From Chloroflexota bacterium (GTDB taxonomy: Bacteria > Chloroflexota > Limnocylindria > P2-11E): DNA of 48,875 bases. The stretch covers positions 1 to 48,875 of the forward strand of contig VBIL01000160.1 in assembly GCA_005879975.1 (NCBI GenBank). The letters are read 5' to 3'. The translations under genes and the position numbers were made by a program. Below the pieces are notes generated by a model. It saw only the letters and a program-made list of their open reading frames with translations, did not search any database and was not told the origin of the DNA. Below, piece after piece: positions 34,273 to 42,122 of the stretch (position 1 is its first letter; each line of letters opens with the position of its first letter).

Positions 34273-35339
34273 GCGGCGCCGCGGGATTCGTATGGGACCC
34301 GCGACTCGCGTCGCACGTGTACCGCGAAGACCATCCGCTCAAGCCGTGGCGGCTGCGCGGTGTGCACGACACCCTCGAACGCCTGGGCGCCTTCGCGCAG
34401 CCCGGCGCCCGTCTTCTTGCGCCCCGCGACGCGACGCGCGCCGAAATCGAGCGCGTCCACGATCCTGCGTACGTCGACGCCATCGTCCAGGCCTCCGCCC
34501 GGCCGGGCCTCGACTACTCGGAGTGGGGTCTCGCCAAGTGGGGCGACACGCCGCCGTTCCAGGGAATGCACGAGGCGTCGCTCCTCACGACCGGCGCGTC
34601 GCTCGTAGCCATGGAGGAAGTCATCTCGGGCCGGGTCCGCGTCGCCTTCAACGGTTCCGGCGGGCTGCATCACGCGATGCGCCGCCGTGCGTCGGGTTTC
34701 TGCATCTACAACGATCCGGCGATCGTGTGCGGCATCCTCGCGGATCGCGGGATGAGAGTCGCCTACATCGACATCGACGCTCATCACGGCGACGGGGTCC
34801 AGGCGGCGTTCTACGAGACCGACCAGGTGCTCACGATCTCGCTGCACGAGACCGGCCGCACGCTCTTCCCTGGCACGGGGTTCGCGGACGAACGCGGCGC
34901 CGGCAAGGGAGCCGGCTACAGCATCAACGTGGCCCTGCCCCCGTATACCGACGATTCGGCCTACGTGCGCGCGTTCGACGCCGCCGTCCCGCCGCTCGTG
35001 GAGCGCTATCGGCCGGATGTGCTCGTGACCCAGCAGGGCATCGACACTCACTTCGCCGACCCGCTCACGCATCTTCAGCTCTCGACACACGCTCGCCAGC
35101 ACGTCGTGCGCTGGTTCGGGTCGACGCCGTATCCCTGGGTTGCGATGGGCGGCGGCGGATACGACCTCGACGCGGTGCGCCGCACGTGGTCGATGGAGTA
35201 CCTCCTCATGCTCGGCGCTCCGATCCCGCCGGAGCTCCACGACCAGCATCCGCCGCTCTTGAGCGGCAGTAATAGGACCGCGGTCGACAGTGCGACCGAT
35301 CAGGCCGTGCGCGAGGCGCTCGCAGCCGCATTCAGTTGA
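34269..35339 (+). CDS. acuC: Histone-deacetylase-family (AcuC-like) deacetylase
   Basis: Zinc-dependent arginase-fold deacetylase, 356 residues, starting at GTG 34269 in overlap with the folA stop. The charge-relay histidines are in GGLHHAM, the zinc ligands in YIDIDAHHGDG and GIDTHFADP, and the catalytic Tyr in GGGGYDLD. In bacteria AcuC proteins deacetylate acetyl-CoA synthetase or other lysines, or act on acetylpolyamines; which applies here is open. A putative acyl-CoA synthetase lies about 5 kb downstream but in another transcription unit. The stop overlaps the next gene as TTGA. Confidence 0.9.
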   Translation: MSGAAGFVWDPRLASHVYREDHPLKPWRLRGVHDTLERLGAFAQPGARLLAPRDATRAEIERVHDPAYVDAIVQASARPGLDYSEWGLAKWGDTPPFQGMHEASLLTTGASLVAMEEVISGRVRVAFNGSGGLHHAMRRRASGFCIYNDPAIVCGILADRGMRVAYIDIDAHHGDGVQAAFYETDQVLTISLHETGRTLFPGTGFADERGAGKGAGYSINVALPPYTDDSAYVRAFDAAVPPLVERYRPDVLVTQQGIDTHFADPLTHLQLSTHARQHVVRWFGSTPYPWVAMGGGGYDLDAVRRTWSMEYLLMLGAPIPPELHDQHPPLLSGSNRTAVDSATDQAVREALAAAFS

Positions 35340-36010
35340 GGGTGCCCGTCGCCGAGCTCCACTGGCCGAGACAGTTCGCCGCGTGGGCCCTACGGACAGG
35401 AGCGCTGCCGCAGGCGCTCGCGTGCATCGCGCTGGCCATGATCTTCTCCACCGCGGGCGCCTACCGCATGGCGACGAGCATCCGCGTCGAGGACATCGTC
35501 TTTGGTTCGACGCGCAGCCCCGCCGTCGACACGTTGCTCGGCGCCATCGGCGTCGAGCGCACCGCGGTCCTGGTGTACCTGCTGCAGCGATCGTTCGATG
35601 CGCTTGTGGTCGCGTCGGCCCTCACCCCGATCTTCCTCTGGCTTCTGGGCTCTAGCGCGATGCATGCGGCGGCGCGGCTGCGGGGCGCGCGCGGTCATCA
35701 GTTCATCCCGCTTCTCGTGCTCTTCGCCTACGCGGAGCTCGTGTATCAGGCGCCGACGTCGCTCGCGGGCATCATCTTCGGCGCCCAAGGCGCAGGCGCC
35801 CAGCTCGCGACCGCACTTAGCCTCGTGATGCTCATCTGGTTCGGCATGGTCATCTACCGAGGCATCGAGCTGCACTACGAGGTACCGGGCGATCGCGCGC
35901 GTGCGATCTTCGTGATGGGCGCGCTCGTCTTCTACCTCGTGCCGCTCGTGCTGATCGTGGGCACGCTCGTCGCGATCGTGATGGCGGCGGCCATCCTCCA
36001 GTACTTCTGA
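35336..36010 (+). CDS. Small polytopic membrane protein (Yip1-like)
   Basis: 224-residue protein with about five hydrophobic segments, such as LPQALACIALAMIFSTAG, LVVASALTPIFLWLLGSSA, FIPLLVLFAYAELVYQ, LATALSLVMLIWFGMVIYRG and VFYLVPLVLIVGTLVAIVM. Spacing of the helices and the SSAMHAAARLRG loop resemble the Yip1-domain proteins, but no diagnostic motif confirms it. TTG 35336 is used since it overlaps the acuC-like stop as TTGA; GTG 35342 is an alternative. No function can be given. It precedes the DUF983 gene by one base. Confidence 0.65.
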   Translation: MRVPVAELHWPRQFAAWALRTGALPQALACIALAMIFSTAGAYRMATSIRVEDIVFGSTRSPAVDTLLGAIGVERTAVLVYLLQRSFDALVVASALTPIFLWLLGSSAMHAAARLRGARGHQFIPLLVLFAYAELVYQAPTSLAGIIFGAQGAGAQLATALSLVMLIWFGMVIYRGIELHYEVPGDRARAIFVMGALVFYLVPLVLIVGTLVAIVMAAAILQYF

Positions 36011-36011
36011 C

Positions 36012-36350
36012 GTGAGACGGCTCGCCGCGATCCTCACCGGCCGCTGCCCGCGCTGCCTCGAGGGCAGAGTCTGGCGTGGGCTGTTCGCGATGAACGAGAC
36101 CTGCCCGGTGTGCGGGCTCCTTTTCGAGCGGGAGATCGGGTACTGGACGGGGGCGATGGTCGCGAGCTACGCGATCGGGATACCCGTCCTCGCGCTGATA
36201 TTCGTTGCGGTGTGGCTTGTGTCTCAATGGGATTTTCTCGTGGTGCTCCTTGTTGCGGACGGCCTCTTCTTCATCGCCGCGCCGTTCGTGTGGCGCTACT
36301 CGCGCATCGTCTGGTTGCATTTGGATTGGGTGTTGGATCCCGTGCGCTAG
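36012..36350 (+). CDS. DUF983 family membrane protein with zinc-ribbon start
   Basis: 112-residue protein, last gene of the thyA-folA run. The N-terminus has two CxxC pairs, GRCPRCLEG and ETCPVCGL, the DUF983 signature and a likely rubredoxin-like or zinc knuckle. Two membrane helices follow, YAIGIPVLALIFVAVWLV and FLVVLLVADGLFFIAAPFV, and the end has RYSRIVWLHLDW. GTG 36012 is one base after the preceding stop. The family function is unknown; some members are encoded near cytochrome oxidase genes, not seen here. Confidence 0.88.
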   Translation: MRRLAAILTGRCPRCLEGRVWRGLFAMNETCPVCGLLFEREIGYWTGAMVASYAIGIPVLALIFVAVWLVSQWDFLVVLLVADGLFFIAAPFVWRYSRIVWLHLDWVLDPVR

Positions 36351-36365
36351 AGATGAGCCAACATG

Positions 36366-36384
36366 CGTGGTCACATTAACCACG
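36366..36384. promoter_or_regulatory. Inverted repeat upstream of the DUF11 protein
   Basis: CGTGGT (36366-36371) and ACCACG (36379-36384) are perfect arms around a 7-base AT-rich spacer, 80 bases before ATG 36464. This is the size of a helix-turn-helix dimer operator. No T-run is present. Confidence 0.4.
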
Positions 36385-36463
36385 TGTGTCAGCCTCAATG
36401 CCGAGGAAGCAAGGGGCACAAAACGTGCTGGCGCTGCTTTCAACCTAGGGGGAGTTTGAGAGC

Positions 36464-36643
36464 ATGCGACGCGGTGGGTTCGGTTGGAAAAGTCGTCTCG
36501 CTATCCTCGCGGCGGCGAGCGCGCTCGCCCTGGTCGGCATTCCCCTTGAGGCGAACGCGGGGCTGGTCCAGGCGGCCCGGACAGCGCCAGCAATGTCGTC
36601 GTCACCGATGTGGTCCCCGGTTCCACCACGATCGTCTCTATGA
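36464..36643 (+). pseudogene. Out-of-frame signal-peptide start of the DUF11 repeat protein
   Basis: ATG 36464 has GGGGGAG nine bases upstream and encodes a textbook signal peptide (basic MRRGGFGWKSR, hydrophobic AILAAASALALVGIP, cleavage near EANA). The frame then runs through 25 unrelated residues to a TGA at 36641-36643. Frame +2 continues at once into the DUF11 repeats (GPDSASNVVVTD from 36574). The 399-base repeat period predicts that the first repeat should begin at 36487, inside the signal peptide. So the N-terminal third of repeat 0 is missing and the two parts are out of register. Either a deletion has broken the gene or the assembly collapsed here. Confidence 0.7.
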
Positions 36644-39600
36644 CCGCTCCTGCCGGCTGGACCTGCGTCAGTCCGGCTTCCGGCGGAACGGGCACCGTTA
36701 CCTGCAGCTTCTCCACGCTCCAAGCCTTAGCCGCGCCGCAGGTCCTCACGCTCGTGGTGAAGGTGAACCCGGGCACATCCGAGGGCACGACCATCACCAA
36801 CACCGCCGCGGTAACCAGCGCAACGATCGACGCGAACCCGGCGAACAACAGCGCGACCCTGACGACCATGGTCAAGACTCCGTTGGCCGACCTCTTCGCT
36901 ACCACCGCAGACGACCCGGACCCAGTCATCGCCAGCAAGGACCTCACCTACACCCTGACCATCGTCAACTCCGGACCCAACGGTGCGCAGGATGTCTGGG
37001 TCAGCGACCAGATCCCGGCGAAAACCACCTTCGTCTCGCTCGCGCAAACCAACGGCCCCACGTTCAGCTGCAGCACGCCAGCCGTCAGCGGCACCGGCAC
37101 CGTCAGCTGCAGCAGTTCGACATTTGCGTCCGGTGCAACGGCCACGTTCAGGCTCGTGGTGAACGTGAATGCGAACACCACGGCCGGGACCTTGATCTAC
37201 GACACCGTCACCGTCGCGAGCTCAACGAACGATCCGAATCCGAACAACAACTCCGACACCGGGAATACCCATGTCAAGACCGAGGCCGACCTCTTCATCA
37301 CCCAGGCGGATGACCCCGACCCGGTCATCGCCGGAGCCAACCTCACGTACACCCTCACTATCGCCAACGCCGGACCCAACGGCGCCCAAGGCGCCTGGGT
37401 GAGCGACCAGATCCCGGCGAACACCGTCTTCGTCTCGCTCGCCCAAACCAACGGCACCGTGTTCAACTGCAGCGCGCCACCCGTCGGCGGCACCGGGACG
37501 GCAAGCTGCAGCGCCGGCTCGCTCGCCGCCGGGGCCACGGCCACGTTCAGGCTCGTTGTGAACGTGAACGTGAATACCATGGACGGAACCTTGATCCGCG
37601 ACACCGTCACGGTCGGGAGCTCAACGAACGATCCGAATCCATGGAACAACTCCGACACCGGGAAGACTCAGGTCAAGACCGAGGCCGATCTCTCCGTCAC
37701 CAAGGCAGACGACCCGGACCCGGTCATCGCCGGCGATAACCTCACCTATACCCTGACCATCGCCAACGCGGGACCCAACGGCGCCCAAAGCGTCTGGGTC
37801 AGCGACCAGATCCCCGGGAACACCACCTTCGTCTCGCTCGCGCAGAACAGCGGGCCCGCGTTCAGCTGCAGCGCGCCACCCGTCGGCGGCACCGGGACGG
37901 TCAGCTGCAGCAATTCGACATTTGCCTTCGGCGCAACGGCCACGTTCAGGCTCGTGGTGAACGTAAACGCCAACACCACGGACGGAACCTTCATCCGCAA
38001 CACCGTCACGGTCGGGACCTCCACAAACGATCCGAATCCAGGGAACAACTCCGCTACAGTGAAGACTCAGGTCAAGACCGAAGCCGACCTCTCCGTCACC
38101 AAGGCGGATGACCCCGACCCAGTGAGCCCCGGGGCCAACCTCGCGTACATCCTCACCATCGCCAACGCGGGACCCAACGGCGCCCAGGGCGTTTGGGTCA
38201 GCGACGATATCCCGGCGAACACCACCTTCATCTCGCTGGCGCAGAACAGCGGCCCTGTCTTCAACTGCAGCACACCACCCGTCGGCGGCACCGGCACCGT
38301 AGGCTGCAGCGCCGGCTCTCTAGCCGCCGGCGCCATGTCCACGTTCACGCTCGTGGTGAACGTGAACGCGAACACGCCTGACGGAACATTGATCTGCAAC
38401 ACCGTCACGGTCGGGAGCTCCACAAGCGATCCGAATCCGGACAACAACTCCGACACCGAAAAGACAGAGGTCAAGACCGAAGCCGACCTCTCTGTCACCA
38501 AGGCAGACGACCCGGACCCGGTCATCGCTGGCAACGACCTCACGTACACGCTGATCGTCAACAACGCGGGCCCTAGCGACGCGCAGAACGTCGCGGTGAG
38601 CGACGAGATCCCGGCGAACAGCACCTTCGTCTCGCTCGCCCAAACCAACGGCCCTGTCTTCAACTGCAGCACGCCATCCGTCGGCGGCACTGGGACGGTA
38701 GGCTGCAGCGCCGGCTCGCTCGCCGCCGGTGCCACGGCCACGTTCACGCTCGTGGTGAACGTGAACGCGAACACCGCCAGCGGCACCACGATCAAGAACA
38801 CGGTCACCGTCGCGAGCTCCACGAGCGACCCCTGCCCGGGGAACAACAGCGACACGGAGAAGACAGAGGTCAAGACCGCCGCCGACCTCTCCGCCACCAA
38901 GGCTGATGATGTCGACCCGGTCACCGCCGGCAACAACCTCACGTACACGCTCATCGTGAACAACCCCGGTCCCAGCGACGCTCAGACCGTCTCGATCAGC
39001 GATCCGATCCCGGCGAACACCACCTTCGTCTCGCTTGCCCAGAACGGCGGGCCACCCTTCACCTGCAGCACTCCAGCAGTCGGCGGCACGGGCTCGGTCA
39101 CCTGCAACATCGCGACGCTGGCCGCCGGCGCGACGGCCAGCTTCGCGCTCGTGGTGAAGGTGGACGCGAACACGCCCGACGGCACCGTCCTCAGCAACAC
39201 GGTCACCGTGACGAGCACCACGACTGACCCGGTCCCGGGGAACAACAGCGCCACCGAGACGACCAAGGTCAAGAACGTCCCCGCTCCGTCCGCCGATCTT
39301 TCGGTCACGAAGGCTGATGATGTCGACCCGGTCACCGCCGGAAACAACCTTACATACACACTCGTTGTGAACAACCCCGGCCCCAGCGACGCCCAGAGCG
39401 TCTTGGTCAGCGACCCGATCCCGGCGAACACCACCTTCGTCTCGCTTGCCCAAAACGGCGGCCCAGCCTTCACCTGCAGCACTCCAGCAGTCGGCGGCAC
39501 GGGAACGGTCAACTGCAGCATCGCGACGCTGCCTGCCGGTATGTCGGTGACGTTCACGCTCATCGTGAAAGTGGACGCGACCACGGCTGACGGCACCGTC

Positions 39601-40113
39601 CTCAGCAACACGGTCACGGTGACGAGCACCACGACTGACCCGGTCCCGGGGAACAACAGCGCCACCGAGACGACCAAGGTCAAGAACGTCCCCGCTCCGT
39701 CCGCCGATCTTTCGGTCACGAAGGCTGACTCGCCTGACCCAGTCGCTGCCGGGGCCAACCTCACCTACACCCTCACCATCACCAACGCCGGGCCCAGCGA
39801 CGCCCAGAGCGTCTCGGTCAGCGACCCGATCCCGGCGAACACCACCTTCGTCTCGCTTGCCCAAAACACCGGCCCGACCTTCACCTGCAGCACCCCGGCC
39901 GTTAATGGCACGGGCACGGTCACATGCAGCATCGCGACGCTGCCGGCCGGCATGTCGGCCACGTTCACGCTCATCGTAAAAGTGGACGCGACCACGGCTG
40001 ACGGCACCGTCCTGAGCAACACGGTCACCGTCACGAGCAGCACTGCCGACCCGGTCCCGGGGAACAACAGCGCCACCGCGACGACCACGGTGCAGAGCGT
40101 TCCGCCGGCCTGA
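36574..40113 (+). repeat. Tandem DUF11 repeats, 399-base then 411-base period
   Basis: The conserved Ala-Asp-Leu codons that open each unit start at 36886, 37285, 37684, 38083, 38482, 38881, 39292 and 39703. The spacing is exactly 399 bases five times and then 411 bases twice, and the last unit also spans 411 to the stop. The 12-base change inserts a four-residue linker in NVPAPS. A partial first unit covers 36574-36885. DNA identity between units is high, so recombination and mis-assembly are both possible. Confidence 0.9.
36610..40113 (+). CDS. Secreted DUF11 repeat protein (main frame)
   Basis: 1167 residues from ATG 36610, though the natural start is probably the out-of-frame ATG 36464. 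It has eight complete DUF11 domains, each opening with ADLSVTKADDPDPV-like sequence and containing YTLTIxNAGPxxAQ, VSDxIPANTTFVSLAQ, GTGTVxCS, and DPxPGNNS. Each domain is an Ig-like beta-sandwich with a conserved Cys pair. Residues are mainly Thr, Asn, Asp, Ala and Val with few Lys/Arg, an acidic extracellular composition. No LPxTG, lipobox, S-layer-homology or C-terminal helix anchor is seen; the protein ends TTTVQSVPPA. Similar proteins are surface or adhesion fibres. It is bordered by short gaps containing inverted repeats. Confidence 0.8.
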   Translation: MVPGSTTIVSMTAPAGWTCVSPASGGTGTVTCSFSTLQALAAPQVLTLVVKVNPGTSEGTTITNTAAVTSATIDANPANNSATLTTMVKTPLADLFATTADDPDPVIASKDLTYTLTIVNSGPNGAQDVWVSDQIPAKTTFVSLAQTNGPTFSCSTPAVSGTGTVSCSSSTFASGATATFRLVVNVNANTTAGTLIYDTVTVASSTNDPNPNNNSDTGNTHVKTEADLFITQADDPDPVIAGANLTYTLTIANAGPNGAQGAWVSDQIPANTVFVSLAQTNGTVFNCSAPPVGGTGTASCSAGSLAAGATATFRLVVNVNVNTMDGTLIRDTVTVGSSTNDPNPWNNSDTGKTQVKTEADLSVTKADDPDPVIAGDNLTYTLTIANAGPNGAQSVWVSDQIPGNTTFVSLAQNSGPAFSCSAPPVGGTGTVSCSNSTFAFGATATFRLVVNVNANTTDGTFIRNTVTVGTSTNDPNPGNNSATVKTQVKTEADLSVTKADDPDPVSPGANLAYILTIANAGPNGAQGVWVSDDIPANTTFISLAQNSGPVFNCSTPPVGGTGTVGCSAGSLAAGAMSTFTLVVNVNANTPDGTLICNTVTVGSSTSDPNPDNNSDTEKTEVKTEADLSVTKADDPDPVIAGNDLTYTLIVNNAGPSDAQNVAVSDEIPANSTFVSLAQTNGPVFNCSTPSVGGTGTVGCSAGSLAAGATATFTLVVNVNANTASGTTIKNTVTVASSTSDPCPGNNSDTEKTEVKTAADLSATKADDVDPVTAGNNLTYTLIVNNPGPSDAQTVSISDPIPANTTFVSLAQNGGPPFTCSTPAVGGTGSVTCNIATLAAGATASFALVVKVDANTPDGTVLSNTVTVTSTTTDPVPGNNSATETTKVKNVPAPSADLSVTKADDVDPVTAGNNLTYTLVVNNPGPSDAQSVLVSDPIPANTTFVSLAQNGGPAFTCSTPAVGGTGTVNCSIATLPAGMSVTFTLIVKVDATTADGTVLSNTVTVTSTTTDPVPGNNSATETTKVKNVPAPSADLSVTKADSPDPVAAGANLTYTLTITNAGPSDAQSVSVSDPIPANTTFVSLAQNTGPTFTCSTPAVNGTGTVTCSIATLPAGMSATFTLIVKVDATTADGTVLSNTVTVTSSTADPVPGNNSATATTTVQSVPPA

Positions 40114-40121
40114 TCTTCTCG

Positions 40122-40152
40122 CGATCTAGATCGATAGTCCGCGTGCGCACGC
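40122..40152. repeat. Two 12-base palindromes between the DUF11 and acyl-CoA synthetase genes
   Basis: CGATCTAGATCG (40122-40133) and GCGTGCGCACGC (40141-40152) are each perfect palindromes seven bases apart in a 54-base gap. They may be terminator remnants or operators for the gene starting at 40168; no T-run follows either. Confidence 0.4.
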
Positions 40153-40167
40153 CGCGGCTGTCGTACC

Positions 40168-42108
40168 GTGGCGCTAATGCGCCCGGCGTGGGAGCCCACC
40201 GAGCGGTACCTCGAGCGAAGCCGCCTTCGCCGCTTTGCGGAGCGCAACGGGCATCCTGACTACGCATCGATGCTGCGCTGGTCCACCGATGACCTCGCGG
40301 GCTTCTGGCGCGCGACCGAGCGCGACCTCGGGATCGTCTGGCGCACGCCGTACACGCGAGTCCTCGACCAAAGCCGCGGCCTTCCGTGGACGACGTGGTG
40401 GACCGGCGGCCGCATGAACTACGTGGCGACCGCGCTCCGGCACGATCCGACGCACGTCGCGGTCATCGCCGAAGCTGAAGAGGGCACCGTCCGCGTCCTC
40501 ACATACGGGGAGCTCGCCGACCATGTCGCGCGCTTTGCCACGGGTCTGCGCTCGCTCGGCGTCAAGAAGGGCGACCGTGTCGCGGTCTTCCTTCCGCTGA
40601 CGGTCGAATGCGCGGTCGCGGTGCTCGCCATCGGCGCCGTCGGCGCCGTGTTCATCCCGGTGTTCTCGGGATACGGCGCGGAGGCCATCGCCGGACGCCT
40701 AAAGGACGCGGAGGCCAAGGTGCTGGTCTGCGCCGACGGCTTCTTCCGCCGCGGGTCGGTCGTGGCGATGAAGGAGACGGCGGACGAGGCGGCGGACCGC
40801 GCGCCGTCGGTCGAGACCGTCGTTGTGGTCGACCGCGTCGGCCGCGCCTATCCCAAGCGCGGGCGCGATGTCGCCTGGTCGGAGGTCACCCCCGAGGGCG
40901 CGATCCTCGATGTCGCCGACACCAGCGCGGAAGACCCGTTCATGGTCATCTACACGTCCGGCACGACAGGGAAGCCGAAGGGCGCGCTACACGTACACGG
41001 TGGGTTTCCGCTGAAAGCCGCGCAGGACCTCGCGCACTGCTTCGATCTTCAACAAGGCGACGTGATCCTTTGGTCCACCGACATCGGCTGGATGATGGGG
41101 CCGTGGCTCATCGCCGGCGGGTTGATGCTCGGGGCGACCATCGTCCTCTACGACGGCACACCGGACTTCCCCGACGCATCGCGGATGTGGTCGATGGTCG
41201 AACGTCATCGCGTGACCCACCTCGGCATCTCGCCCACGGCGATCCGTGGACTCATGCGCTCCGGGGAGGCTCCTGTGCGAGCGAAGGATCGGTCTTCGCT
41301 CTTCGTGCTCGGTTCGACCGGGGAGCCGTGGAACCCCGACCCGTGGTGGTGGTATTTCCGGAATGTCGGGGAATCGCGCTGCCCGGTCATCAATTACTCG
41401 GGCGGCACCGAAATCTCCGGTGGCATCGTCGGGTGCACGACCTGGACGCCGATCCAGCCAGGCTCGTTCGCCGGCCCCTGCCCGGGCATGGCGGCGGACG
41501 TCGTCGACGAGCAGGGCCGCCCGGTGCGCGGCGCGGTCGGCGAGCTCGTCATCAGCAAGCCCTGGCCGGGAATGACGCGCGGCTTCTGGCGCGACCCGCA
41601 CACCGCGGAAAGCCGCTATCTGCAGACGTACTGGAGTCGCTTCGAGAACGTCTGGGTCCATGGCGACTGGGCGCGGATCGATGATGAGGGCTTCTGGTAC
41701 ATCGAGGGCCGCAGCGACGACACCCTGAAGGTGGCGGGCAAACGCGTCGGGCCGGCCGAGGTCGAATCCGCCGCGGTCGCGCATCCCGCGGTCTCCGAGG
41801 CCGCCGCCATCGGCGTCCCGCACGAGATCAAAGGAGAGGTCATCGTGGTGTTCGCCGTGCTGCGGCCCGGGCACCAGGCTGCGCCCGACCTCGCGCGATC
41901 GGTGCAGGACAAGGTCGCGGAGATCCTCGGGAAGCCGCTGCGGCCCGACGGCGTGCGTTTCGTGACGCAGCTTCCGAAAACGCGGAACGCGAAGATCCTG
42001 CGCCGCGTCATCCGCGGCGCGTACCTCGGGAAGGACGATCTGGGCGATCTCTCATCGCTTGAGAATCCCGCCGCCGTGGACGAGGTGCGGGCGCTCGCGA
42101 TCTCCTGA
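40168..42108 (+). CDS. AMP-forming acyl-CoA synthetase (acetyl-CoA-synthetase-like)
   Basis: 646-residue ANL-superfamily ligase; activates a carboxylic acid with ATP and CoA. GTG 40168 is used, ATG 40177 is an alternative. An ACAS-type N-terminal helix region (1-110) precedes the core. The ATP motif is IYTSGTTGKPKGALHVHGG, A5 is NYSGGTEISGG, A7/A8 is VHGDWARIDDEGFWYIEGRS, then DDTLKVAGKRVGPAEVE. The adenylation Lys is K609 in TRNAKILRRVIRG. Length and N-terminus fit the acetate/propionate/acetoacetate group, but the acyl pocket does not let me choose among them. A 3-hydroxybutyrate dehydrogenase gene nearby makes short-chain acids plausible. Confidence 0.87.
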   Translation: MALMRPAWEPTERYLERSRLRRFAERNGHPDYASMLRWSTDDLAGFWRATERDLGIVWRTPYTRVLDQSRGLPWTTWWTGGRMNYVATALRHDPTHVAVIAEAEEGTVRVLTYGELADHVARFATGLRSLGVKKGDRVAVFLPLTVECAVAVLAIGAVGAVFIPVFSGYGAEAIAGRLKDAEAKVLVCADGFFRRGSVVAMKETADEAADRAPSVETVVVVDRVGRAYPKRGRDVAWSEVTPEGAILDVADTSAEDPFMVIYTSGTTGKPKGALHVHGGFPLKAAQDLAHCFDLQQGDVILWSTDIGWMMGPWLIAGGLMLGATIVLYDGTPDFPDASRMWSMVERHRVTHLGISPTAIRGLMRSGEAPVRAKDRSSLFVLGSTGEPWNPDPWWWYFRNVGESRCPVINYSGGTEISGGIVGCTTWTPIQPGSFAGPCPGMAADVVDEQGRPVRGAVGELVISKPWPGMTRGFWRDPHTAESRYLQTYWSRFENVWVHGDWARIDDEGFWYIEGRSDDTLKVAGKRVGPAEVESAAVAHPAVSEAAAIGVPHEIKGEVIVVFAVLRPGHQAAPDLARSVQDKVAEILGKPLRPDGVRFVTQLPKTRNAKILRRVIRGAYLGKDDLGDLSSLENPAAVDEVRALAIS

Positions 42109-42122
42109 CGCCTGCGCCGGTG

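Noticed and set aside
38320-39864. Minus-strand 514-codon open frame across the DUF11 repeats
   Set aside because: Repeats in phase on the coding strand create a long antisense frame by themselves; the product is Arg/Gly/Asp-rich and repetitive without a ribosome-binding site.
36886-40113. Repeat array as a CRISPR candidate
   Set aside because: Units are 399-411 bases long, in frame, and coding; there are no short repeats with unique spacers.
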